A stretch of DNA of 30,537 bases from DASRYH01 sp035687245 (GTDB taxonomy: Bacteria > Actinomycetota > Coriobacteriia > Anaerosomatales > PHET01), in assembly GCA_035687245.1 (NCBI GenBank), contig DASRYH010000067.1, positions 1 through 30,537 on the forward strand. Direction: 5' to 3'. Position numbers and translations under genes: made by a program. How positions within the stretch are numbered: the first letter of the stretch is position 1; each line of letters starts with the position of its first letter. Positions 23,079-30,537 of the stretch are shown one piece after another. The notes beneath the pieces were generated by a model, which saw nothing but the letters and a program-made list of their open reading frames with translations, did not search any database and was not told where the DNA came from.

Positions 23079-23500
23079 TACTTGGTCGCGTCCTGGTCCA
23101 GATACCCGCGCACGAAAGCCTCGGGCAGCAGCTCGTCGAGCGTCATGACCATGACGTCATCGCTCTGGGCGCCCATGATCACGCGCATCTCCGGGTTGAA
23201 CTCGGCCAGGATCTGGCGACACGTGCCGCACGGCACCGTCGGGGCCTCAGAGTCGCCCACTACCGCCACGGCGGTGATGTCGCGATAGCCTGCCGAAACG
23301 GCCGCGGCGACAGCCGCGCGCTCGGCGCAGGTGGTTGCCGGATAGGCGGCGTTCTCGATGTTCACACCCTGGAAGATCTCTCCCTCGGCGGTGTATACGG
23401 CGGCTCCCACGCGGAACTCCGAGTAGGGCGCGTACGCCTTCTCCTGTGCCTCACGTGCGAATGCGAGTAGTGCGAGATCGGGCTGAGTGAGGTTACGCAC
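23078..23500 (-). CDS. cdd: Cytidine deaminase
   Basis: The 140-residue zinc enzyme deaminates cytidine and deoxycytidine to uridine and deoxyuridine. Catalytic residues are Cys58 and Glu60 (TCAERAA) plus Cys91 and Cys94 (PCGTCRQ). Substrate-binding NIENAAYPAT is present. This is the small tetrameric type with three cysteine ligands. The GTG at 23500 has AAGGAGAG about 6 bases upstream, and it overlaps the preceding CBS-protein gene by 8 bases. It overlaps era by one base. Confidence 0.97.
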   Translation of the reverse strand: MRNLTQPDLALLAFAREAQEKAYAPYSEFRVGAAVYTAEGEIFQGVNIENAAYPATTCAERAAVAAAVSAGYRDITAVAVVGDSEAPTVPCGTCRQILAEFNPEMRVIMGAQSDDVMVMTLDELLPEAFVRGYLDQDATK

Positions 23501-24797
23501 CTGTCTCTCCTTCCACCCGCGGCGCGGGTTCGACTGTCAGTTGGCGAATCCGGGTCTCCTGCCTGTCGGTCACCGTCAGGCGAAGCCCTTCTATGTCAAT
23601 CGACTCCCCAAGCTCGGGAATGCGCCCCGAGGTCTCGATGAACAAACCGCCTACAGAGTCGGCATCGGTGTCGAGATCAGTGTCAAAGATGTCGTTCAGG
23701 TCATCGACTGGAAGCCGCGCATCGAGACGATACCGCCCCTCGCCCAGCTCCACCAGAAGCGGCTCCTCGATGTCGTACTCGTCGGATATCTCACCGACGA
23801 TCTCCTCGAGAAGGTCTTCGAGCGTCACGATGCCTGCGGTACCACCATACTCGTCGGCGACGACAGCGATGTGAGTACGCGTGCGCATCTCAAGCAGCAG
23901 CTCTTCGACGGGCTTGGTTTCAGGTACGAAGTAGGGCGTCCGCGCGAGCCGCGAGACACGCGTCCCGCTGTTGGCCGACTCCCTGCCCAAAGCGAGCAGT
24001 ACGTCCTTGGCGTAGAGCACCCCGCGTATGTCGTCGATCGACTGGTGGTAGACGGGCAGGCGCGAGTAACCCGTCTCGTCGATGGTGCGGATCGCCTCAG
24101 CCACCGTGGTCGTGTCCGGCAGCGCAGTGACGTCGGTGCGCGGCACCATAATCTCGCGCGCGACCTTTTCGGCGAAGTCGGAGACGGCCTCGAGCAGCGC
24201 CTCTTCCGCCTCATCGCGATCAGTCTCCTCGCCGCCCTCGCTCACGCGCCACTCGGGTGCGGCCGACCACGGGCTCGGCAGGCTTTCGGCGCCGAATGTG
24301 CCTGCCATCCACTTCCACGGCGCACCGAGCGCCTTGGTGATCGGGTGAAGGAGCTTGACGAAGGGCAGCGCCGTCTTGGAGGCCTGCAGACCGATCGCCT
24401 CGGGATTGCCCGCCGCCAGTGTGCGCGGAAGCGCTTGGCCGAGCGAGTGCACGAGCATGATGACGACGAGCGCTCCGGCGATACAGGCGACTGCCGTCGC
24501 GGCCGCCCCACCGATCGTCGTGACCGTGCCGTCGATGGCGAGCAGCGCGCTCCATCCCGCCTGCCAGCCGGTGTAGCCGGCGCACGCGAATAACAGCCCG
24601 GCGACAAGCGCGCTCGCAGCCCGAAGGCGGTGCTTGATCTCGAAGAGCGTTTCGAGACTCTCGGCCCCCGCGACCTGCGCCTCCACCAAGCGGTGCACGC
24701 GGCCCGGGGTGAGCAACATCGATGAGGTCTCTGCCGCAGCCAACAGCGCTGAGAGCGCGAGTAGTGCAAGGGTGATAGCTATGGCGATCAGCAGCAT
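23493..24797 (-). CDS. DUF21/CBS/CorC_HlyC membrane protein (hemolysin-C/CorC family)
   Basis: The 434-residue protein has an N-terminal DUF21 transmembrane domain (about 1-160), which begins LLIAIAITLALLALSALLAAAETSS and includes AAATAVACIAGALVVIMLVHS. A charged linker follows. Two CBS domains lie around REIMVPRTDVTALPDTTTV and YFVPETKPVEELLLEMR, the latter leading into VVADEYGGTAGIVTLEDLLEEIVGEI. A C-terminal CorC_HlyC domain completes the layout. Relatives act in magnesium/cobalt efflux or divalent-cation homeostasis. The hemolysin name is historical. CBS domains usually bind adenine nucleotides. It overlaps cdd by 8 bases and lies 42 bases after the DgkA-PAP2 gene. Genes of this family are often next to ybeY and era. 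Confidence 0.92.
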   Translation of the reverse strand: MLLIAIAITLALLALSALLAAAETSSMLLTPGRVHRLVEAQVAGAESLETLFEIKHRLRAASALVAGLLFACAGYTGWQAGWSALLAIDGTVTTIGGAAATAVACIAGALVVIMLVHSLGQALPRTLAAGNPEAIGLQASKTALPFVKLLHPITKALGAPWKWMAGTFGAESLPSPWSAAPEWRVSEGGEETDRDEAEEALLEAVSDFAEKVAREIMVPRTDVTALPDTTTVAEAIRTIDETGYSRLPVYHQSIDDIRGVLYAKDVLLALGRESANSGTRVSRLARTPYFVPETKPVEELLLEMRTRTHIAVVADEYGGTAGIVTLEDLLEEIVGEISDEYDIEEPLLVELGEGRYRLDARLPVDDLNDIFDTDLDTDADSVGGLFIETSGRIPELGESIDIEGLRLTVTDRQETRIRQLTVEPAPRVEGETGA

Positions 24798-24839
24798 GTG
24801 CGTCCCGGTCCGTGTTCGCGGGGCGGCATCAGCGAGCCC

Positions 24840-25544
24840 CTACCGAAAGAATAGCTGAAAGACCAGTGTCACCAGCACGATTCCGAGCAGGCTGCCCACG
24901 ATCGTCTGCCGAATCGAGTGGATCTCACCCTCGACCCTGCTCTGCGCGACGAGTGCCGCAATGAAGAACGCGAGCGCAGCGAGGCCCGGATTCCACGAGA
25001 CGTAGGCGATGATCGTGGCTGCGCCAAAGGCAACTGCCGAATGCCCGCTCGGCCAGCCCCCCTGCATCCACGTGCCCTCGCGCGAGATACCTTTGAAGAT
25101 GAGCACCATGAGCAGCACGATCCCCAGTGCGATGACCGTGAGATCGGCCGGCGCGAACTTGATCCACTGAAGCCCTCGGGCCATTACGCGCTTCACAGGG
25201 TCGAAGAGCACCAGGTAGGCGATGATGAGCGCGTTGATGGCAGCGACTAGCACGGCACCCGCTGCTACGTCCTTGGCGATCTTGGCGATGGGATCGTAGT
25301 GATCTGTCGCCACGTCGACCGCAGCTTCGATTGCGGTGTTGAGCAGCTCGGTGACGAAGACGAGGCTGATGGCGAAGATGATCGCCACGAGCTGAAGCCG
25401 CGTGACTCCCAGAAGCAGCGCGGCCACCGCAGTCGCGACCGCAGCGGCCATGTGCACGCGCATGTTGCGCTGCGTGCGCAGCGTCCAGACCATGCCCTCG
25501 ATTGCGTAGTTGAAGCTCCAGAGGATCGAGCGGCTCTTCTTCAC
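24840..25544 (-). CDS. dgkA: Fused diacylglycerol/undecaprenol kinase (DgkA) and PAP2-like phosphatase
   Basis: The 234-residue integral membrane protein has two modules. Residues 8-116 are a Gram-positive-type DgkA (TQRNMRVHM and catalytic ELLNTAIEAAVD at 66-77), which in relatives phosphorylates undecaprenol. Residues from about 120 are a PAP2-like domain with PSGHS (165-169) and SRVEGEIHS (202-210). In the third PAP2 motif (SR-x5-H-x3-D) the last Asp is Gln213, and the first motif (K-x6-RP) is not evident, so phosphatase activity is uncertain. The start at GTG 25544 is preferred because GAGG lies 6 bases upstream. An alternative GTG at 25571 would overlap ybeY by 19 bases. Both modules would feed undecaprenyl phosphate, the carrier for cell-wall precursors. 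Confidence 0.88.
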   Translation of the reverse strand: MKKSRSILWSFNYAIEGMVWTLRTQRNMRVHMAAAVATAVAALLLGVTRLQLVAIIFAISLVFVTELLNTAIEAAVDVATDHYDPIAKIAKDVAAGAVLVAAINALIIAYLVLFDPVKRVMARGLQWIKFAPADLTVIALGIVLLMVLIFKGISREGTWMQGGWPSGHSAVAFGAATIIAYVSWNPGLAALAFFIAALVAQSRVEGEIHSIRQTIVGSLLGIVLVTLVFQLFFR

Positions 25545-25552
25545 CGGCTGCC

Positions 25553-26002
25553 TCAGCTCGCCGAAACCCACGCCTCGAGCAGCGCGCGCTCTCGCGCCTG
25601 CATCGCAGCGGCGTCGTCATCCTCGATGTGGTCGTATCCCAGCAGGTGCAGCACGCCGTGCACGAGCAGCAGGTTGAGCTCCTCTTCCACGGTGTGGCCG
25701 TACTCGAGCGCCTGCTGCTCGGCGATGACCGGCGCGATCACCACATCCCCGATTGCGACCTCCTCGCCTTCTTCGGCAAGCATGCAGGGGTCGTCACACG
25801 GGAATGACAGCACGTCGGTGGGGCCTTCCTTGCCGCGATACTGCCCGTTGAGCTCGGTCATCTCCTCGATGTCGACGAGCGCGACGGAGAGCTCGACGGC
25901 GTCGGGGACCTCCTCACGCTCGAGCACGAAGGCGGCCAGTCGCTCGAAGGTCTCAAGGTCGAGCGGCTCGGGCTCGCGGTGGCTCAAAACGCTGATCTGC
26001 AT
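25553..26002 (-). CDS. ybeY: Endoribonuclease YbeY (16S rRNA maturation)
   Basis: The 149-residue zinc metalloprotein takes part in 16S rRNA 3'-end processing and ribosome quality control. The defining motif HGVLHLLGYDH supplies the three histidine ligands. It is preceded by GPTDVLSFP and GDVVIAP, both family hallmarks. The ATG at 26002 has AAAGG upstream and lies 15 bases after the HD-protein stop. Position between phoH/pgpH-type genes and dgkA/cdd/era is the classic arrangement. Confidence 0.97.
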   Translation of the reverse strand: MQISVLSHREPEPLDLETFERLAAFVLEREEVPDAVELSVALVDIEEMTELNGQYRGKEGPTDVLSFPCDDPCMLAEEGEEVAIGDVVIAPVIAEQQALEYGHTVEEELNLLLVHGVLHLLGYDHIEDDDAAAMQARERALLEAWVSAS

Positions 26003-26017
26003 CGGTGGCCTTTCGGT

Positions 26018-26987
26018 CTAGCGCTCGGGATATGCGCAGCGCACGTGGCAGATACCCACGAGCTGGCGCACGAACACGGCAATGATCGTCTCTTTGTCTT
26101 CTGCCGAAAGCCCGCTCTCGTTAAGCTGCCCATCCTCGTCACGTTCGTCGATCACGCGGCGCACGACCTCCTCGATCTTGTCGACCGAGGGGTGGTTCAT
26201 CGCACGCACGGTGGCCTCGCTTGCGTCGGCGAGCATGACGATCGCGGCCTCACGCGAGATTGGGGGCTGGCCCGGGTAGCGGAAGTCGGACTCGACGACA
26301 CCGGCATCGGTCTGCGACGCCTTGTGGAAGAAGTAGCGCACGAGCGAGGAGCCGTGGTGCTGCTCGACGATCTCGCGTACCGGTCCCGGCAGCCGGTAGT
26401 CGCGCGCGAGCACTATGCCGTCGGTTACGTGCGCCTTGATGATGCGCGCGGATTCGGCGGGTGTCGTGGTCTCGTGCGGGTTGTCGTCCTCTTCCTGATT
26501 CTCGAAGAAGAAGCACGGGTTCAGCAGCTTGCCCACATCGTGGTAGTAGCCACCCACGCGGGCAGTCATCACATCGGCGTGCAGCGCTTCGGCAGCCGCC
26601 TCGGAGAGGTTCGCGACCGCAAGAGAGTGTACGTAGGTTCCCGGCGCCTCGGTCATCAGGCGCTTCATCAGCGGGTGCGTGGGACTGGCGGCCTCGATCA
26701 GGCGGTAGTCGCGTCCAGCGTGCGTCCGGCGGATCACGACGAATCCGACGATGGCAAAGATCATCGCACCAACCGCGCCGAAGGCCCCCAGCCCAGCCGA
26801 CACGATGATGTCGGGTAGCCGCTCGTGCAGATGCGAGATCTCCGCGACCCCGACGGCGACGAGCGTGCCGCAGACGATAGCGAAGCTCGCCAGCGCGATA
26901 GCTACGCGTGGCGGGAACCAGCGCAGTGCGGCGCCCGGTCGCGCGAGGCGACGAGCCTCTGCCGAGCGCATATGGTCGCGGGTGAGG

Positions 26988-26995
<8 letters not shown>
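26018..26995 (-). CDS. Short PgpH/YqfF-like membrane HD-domain phosphohydrolase
   Basis: The 325-residue protein has two predicted membrane helices (about 31-50 and 63-88) and a cytoplasmic HD domain. Metal ligands are visible: His123 in YVHSLAVANL, His152-Asp153 in YYHDVGKL, His189 in KAHVTDG, a His at 213/214 and Asp257 in LADASEA. The HD domain and the locus (between phoH and ybeY) match PgpH/YqfF, which hydrolyses c-di-AMP. Full-length PgpH is about 700 residues with an extracellular 7TMR-HDED domain and seven helices, both missing here. The ATG at 26995 overlaps phoH by 8 bases and has AGGA about 11 bases upstream. No frameshifted remnant of the missing part is seen upstream, where phoH is intact. 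c-di-AMP hydrolysis is an inference. Confidence 0.88.
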
Positions 26996-27974
<979 letters not shown>

Positions 27975-28039
27975 CTCGAATCATTGGTCGCATATACACG
28001 AGAGCCGCCAGAGAAAGACGGCGTTGTTCACTACCGGGA

Positions 28040-28045
28040 ATTCTA
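28040..28045 (-). promoter_or_regulatory. Possible -10 element upstream of phoH
   Basis: TAGAAT on the minus strand lies 66 bases before the phoH start, in the only sizeable gap of the dnaJ-to-era stretch. No convincing -35 hexamer is seen. A hairpin (28052-28074) sits directly upstream. Confidence 0.3.
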
Positions 28046-28051
28046 CCACCC

Positions 28052-28074
28052 CACGAGCGGTTCCCCTGCTCGTG
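28052..28074. repeat. 7-bp inverted repeat between mtaB and phoH
   Basis: CACGAGC (28052-28058) and GCTCGTG (28068-28074) form a perfect stem with a 9-base loop. No T tract follows on the minus strand, so a terminator role for mtaB is possible but weak. Confidence 0.4.
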
Positions 28075-28107
28075 CGAACGCCGTGCCGAAGCAAGGTCGC
28101 GCGGCCT

Positions 28108-29361
28108 CTACGCAAGCTCGGCGAGCACGATCGAGCCGAGACGCCGCTTGAGCCGCACGCTCACGAGGTCGCCCTCGGATAGACCGGGTGCGCCCGAGAG
28201 CGCGACGCGCAGGTAGTCGGGCGTGGTGCCTTCGGCGGTGTCGTTCTCCCCGACCTTCTCGACGAGCAGCTCGGTCAAGCTGCCCAGCCTCGCGTCAGTG
28301 AAGGCGTCGCGCATCGCGTCCCCCGCCTGCCGAAGGGTCTCAGCGCGGCTTGCGCGGGCCTCTGGCGTGACCTGCGGCATCTCGGCCGCGGGCGTGCCGG
28401 GTCGCTGCGAGTAACGGAAGACGTGGAGCTTCGCAAAGCCGATCTCGCGCACGAAGGCGGCAGTTTCGGCGGCCTGCTCCTCGGTCTCGGTGGGAAAGCC
28501 GGCGATGACGTCGGTTGTGAGCGCGAGCCCCGGCAGTGCCGCGCGGGCGCGCTCGACCATCGCGCGGTAATCGGCGACGGCGTACTTGCGACCCATCGCC
28601 TCCAGCACCGCATCTGAGCCGCTCTGCAGAGGAACGTGCAGGTGCGGACAGGCGGCAGGCGTCGCGGCAAGCACCGCGAGCAGACGGTCTGTCACGTCGG
28701 GCGGCTCGACGCTTGAGAGCCTCAGGCGCGAGACGCCGGCGGCGGCCACGGTCTCGACGACGCTCGCGAGATCCGCGTCCCCGTCAGAGTAGCGACCGAT
28801 GTTAATGCCGGTGAGCACGATCTCGGCGGCCCCGGCGGCGACGAGTGCGGCCACCTGCTCCGCGATCCGCGCAAGCGGCACCGAGCAGGGTACGCCGCGA
28901 GCATGCGGCACGATGCAGTAGCTGCAGAAGTTGTCGCAGCCGTCCTCGATCTTGAGCAGCGCGCGGGTACGGAAGCCTTGGCCAGAGCGCACGGCGTGAC
29001 CGTGAGGTTCTTCCGATTCGAGGCCCAGTGCCTCGGCGACTCGCGATGCGACGCGCTCCTTGTCGGGCTCGGCGATCACACGCTCGCCTAGCGCCTCAAG
29101 CCCTTCGGCGTCGAGTGCCGCGAGACAGCCCGTCACCACGACCAGCGGCTCACCGGCGGCCTTGAGCGCCTGGCGCACGGCCTTGCGCGCCTTGGCGTCG
29201 GCCTCGCCGGTGACGGTGCACGTGTTCACCACGATGACGGAGGCCGCGTCCTCTTCGGCAAGCTGGATACCGCGTCCCAGCAGGTCAGCGGCGATGTCTT
29301 CGCTCTCCACGCGATTGACCTTGCAGCCCAGCGTACGAAACGCGACCTTGAGCCCGCTCAC
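28108..29361 (-). CDS. mtaB: tRNA (N6-threonylcarbamoyladenosine37-C2)-methylthiotransferase MtaB
   Basis: The 417-residue radical-SAM enzyme converts t6A37 to ms2t6A37 in ANN-decoding tRNAs. The N-terminal UPF0004 domain holds the auxiliary cluster cysteines Cys13 (TLGCKVN), Cys48 (NTCTV) and Cys79 (TGCL). The radical SAM motif Cys142-x3-Cys146-x2-Cys149 (CDNFCSYC) binds the SAM-activating cluster. HVPLQSGSDAVLEAM and the FPTETEEQ segment fit the MiaB/MtaB group, and the C-terminus is TRAM-like. The start at GTG 29361 overlaps the rsmE stop as GTGA. A much longer in-frame ORF upstream merely reads rsmE in the wrong frame. The linkage dnaJ-rsmE-mtaB is common in Firmicutes-type chromosomes. 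Confidence 0.95.
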   Translation of the reverse strand: MSGLKVAFRTLGCKVNRVESEDIAADLLGRGIQLAEEDAASVIVVNTCTVTGEADAKARKAVRQALKAAGEPLVVVTGCLAALDAEGLEALGERVIAEPDKERVASRVAEALGLESEEPHGHAVRSGQGFRTRALLKIEDGCDNFCSYCIVPHARGVPCSVPLARIAEQVAALVAAGAAEIVLTGINIGRYSDGDADLASVVETVAAAGVSRLRLSSVEPPDVTDRLLAVLAATPAACPHLHVPLQSGSDAVLEAMGRKYAVADYRAMVERARAALPGLALTTDVIAGFPTETEEQAAETAAFVREIGFAKLHVFRYSQRPGTPAAEMPQVTPEARASRAETLRQAGDAMRDAFTDARLGSLTELLVEKVGENDTAEGTTPDYLRVALSGAPGLSEGDLVSVRLKRRLGSIVLAELA

Positions 29362-30122
29362 TGGTGCGCACCCAGCCCGCCGAATGCGTGCACCGCGAGC
29401 GCAAGCGCCACGATGGCTGCCGTCTCCGTTCGCAGGATAGTCGCGCCCAGCGTGACAGGTACCGCTCCGAGCTCCTCGAGCCTCGCGACCTCTGTTGCCG
29501 ACAGCCCGCCCTCGGGACCCACTACGAGAGCAACTCGCACACCCGGCTCTGTCGCCCACGAGGCGACGCCTGCGGCGAGTCCCTGCCCGCGCGCTTCTTC
29601 CCACACGACGATGACGCCGTCGTGCGCGGCGATGATGGGCAGCGCTTCTTCGAGGGTGGCGGGATCGTGCACCACCGGGACCGAGTCGCGGTGCGACTGT
29701 TCGGCAGCTGACTTCGCGATACGGCGCCAGCGCGTGCCGCGATCGGCCCGCTTCTTGGCGTCCAGCTTCACCACCGAACGCTCGAAGAACACCGGCACGA
29801 TCTCGACTGCGCCCACCTCTACAGCCTGCCGAACGATCGCGTCCATCTTCTCGCCCTTGGCCACGCCCTGTACGAGCGTGATTCTCGGGTGGAAGCGCAG
29901 CTCGAGCTGCTCGAGCGGCTCCACTTCGAGGCAGTCGGCACTCACGGCCGTCACACGCGTGCGCCAGCCACCGCCGCCCGGCTCGATGAGTTCGACCTCT
30001 TCGCCCGCAGCGATTCGCAGCACCGAGCGCGCGTGGTGCAGGTCCTCGGCGGCGAGTGGCGCGACAACCGCGCCCTCGCCTTTCGGCAGCGCGTCGGTCA
30101 GGAAGAATCGGGGCGCAGACAT
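29358..30122 (-). CDS. rsmE: 16S rRNA (uracil1498-N3)-methyltransferase
   Basis: The 254-residue SPOUT-fold enzyme methylates U1498 of 16S rRNA near the decoding site. A PUA-like N-terminus (RFFLTD, HHARSVLRIAAGEEVEL) precedes the methyltransferase domain. That domain has LVQGVAKGEKMDAIVRQAVE, AKSAAEQSHRDSVP and the knot/SAM motif VVGPEGGLSATEV, followed by LGATILRTETAAI. These are the family hallmarks. The ATG at 30122 lies 13 bases after the dnaJ stop, with a weak ribosome site. It overlaps mtaB by four bases. Confidence 0.97.
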   Translation of the reverse strand: MSAPRFFLTDALPKGEGAVVAPLAAEDLHHARSVLRIAAGEEVELIEPGGGGWRTRVTAVSADCLEVEPLEQLELRFHPRITLVQGVAKGEKMDAIVRQAVEVGAVEIVPVFFERSVVKLDAKKRADRGTRWRRIAKSAAEQSHRDSVPVVHDPATLEEALPIIAAHDGVIVVWEEARGQGLAAGVASWATEPGVRVALVVGPEGGLSATEVARLEELGAVPVTLGATILRTETAAIVALALAVHAFGGLGAHQ

Positions 30123-30135
30123 TGCCGTGGGCTCG

Positions 30136-30537
30136 CTAGCTCGTCAGCCAGTCGCGGAGCTTCTCGAGCGGGTTGCGCTCCGTGCGCGTCGCGTCGCCGA
30201 ATTCGTCTGCGAGCTCCTTCAGAAGCTCCTTCTGGCGCTTAGAGAGCTTCTTGGGAACCTCAATCCCCAGATGCACAATGAGGTCTCCGCGCGAGCTGCT
30301 TCCGTGACGCGGCATGCCGCGGCCCTTGAGGCGAATGGTGTCGCCGTGTTGCGTGCCCGCGGGCACGTTGATCTCGTTCTCCTCGAGAATGCCTGCCACG
30401 GGGATGTCAGCACCCAGCGCGGCCTGCGTGATGCTCACGTTGGCCTTGCAGTGCAGGTCATCGCCCTGGCGGTGCAGGTAGTCGTCTTCCTTCACGCGAA
30501 TCTGGATGAGCAGGTCACCGGCGGCCGCACCACGGAT
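30136..30537 (-). CDS. dnaJ: Chaperone protein DnaJ, C-terminal fragment (5' end outside window)
   Basis: The visible 133 residues are the C-terminal substrate-binding domain of the Hsp40 co-chaperone that stimulates DnaK. They run from GDLLIQIRVKEDDYLHRQG through CKANVSITQAALGADI, VPAGTQHGDTIRLKGRGMP, RGDLIVHLGIEVPKKLS and KQKELLKELADEFGD-like segments to the TAG stop. The J domain, G/F region and any zinc-finger repeats lie beyond the right edge, so DnaJ and a CbpA-like paralogue cannot be strictly separated. Position directly before rsmE favours dnaJ of an hrcA-grpE-dnaK-type heat-shock cluster. Confidence 0.92.
   Translation of the reverse strand: MRGAAAGDLLIQIRVKEDDYLHRQGDDLHCKANVSITQAALGADIPVAGILEENEINVPAGTQHGDTIRLKGRGMPRHGSSSRGDLIVHLGIEVPKKLSKRQKELLKELADEFGDATRTERNPLEKLRDWLTS

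Noticed and set aside
22146..23288. 380-codon plus-strand frame opposite era and cdd
   Set aside because: It spans two genuine minus-strand genes and their overlap, and has no independent ribosome site or motifs.
29362..29604. Extended N-terminus of MtaB upstream of GTG 29361
   Set aside because: It reads rsmE out of frame. The GTGA overlap and the family start VAFRTLGCKVN support the shorter form.

Overview
The window looks like chromosome of a high-GC actinobacterium, most likely from or near the class Coriobacteriia (inference, moderate confidence). The reasons are a strong G/C third-position bias, a two-subunit glycyl-tRNA synthetase (glyQ/glyS) instead of the single-chain enzyme usual in mainstream Actinomycetia, pyruvate phosphate dikinase with its PpsR regulator, a K+-independent-type membrane pyrophosphatase, a principal sigma factor with a long Lys/Ala/Pro-rich N-terminus, and a Firmicutes-like housekeeping gene order.

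Layout: (1) Positions 1-844 hold the C-terminal part of a large serine recombinase. Its last codons and stop lie inside a tRNA-Val(CAC) gene, so this is probably the edge of an integrated element. (2) Positions 815-2405 carry three tRNAs (Val, an Ile2-type CAT tRNA and Asn) and a membrane-anchored PASTA/amidase_3 cell-wall hydrolase encoded directly behind the CAT tRNA. (3) From about 2440 to the end, every protein gene is on the minus strand. Read 5' to 3' on that strand the order is dnaJ (cut by the window), rsmE, mtaB, phoH, a short PgpH-like HD protein, ybeY, a DgkA-PAP2 fusion, a CorC-type DUF21/CBS protein, cdd, era, deoC, recO, glyQ, glyS, ppsR, ppdK, dgt, then an ion-transport block (P2C-like cation ATPase, two TrkA/RCK proteins, hppA), and finally dnaG and rpoD.

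Many junctions overlap by 1-19 bases (dnaG/rpoD is separated by one base), which suggests long co-transcribed, translationally coupled units. Themes are chaperone and ribosome/tRNA maturation (dnaJ, rsmE, mtaB, ybeY, era), membrane lipid carrier and nucleotide signalling (DgkA-PAP2, HD protein), pyrimidine/deoxynucleoside salvage (cdd, deoC), translation charging, PPi-linked energy metabolism (ppdK, ppsR, hppA) and replication/transcription initiation (dnaG, rpoD).

The most interesting signal that gene annotation does not explain is the octamer CTGCCGAA/TTCGGCAG. I count 21 copies, about equally in both orientations, against roughly one expected from base composition. It often uses codons that are otherwise disfavoured. 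This resembles an uptake-sequence or other dispersed genome-signature motif. Other points worth a second look are the recombinase/tRNA junction, the orphan RCK pair behind a P-type ATPase, the DgkA-PAP2 fusion with an altered phosphatase motif, and the PgpH-like protein lacking its receptor domain. I saw no CRISPR array, insertion sequence or rRNA. No gene-free stretch exceeds 300 bases apart from the tRNA-bearing interval 2109-2478.
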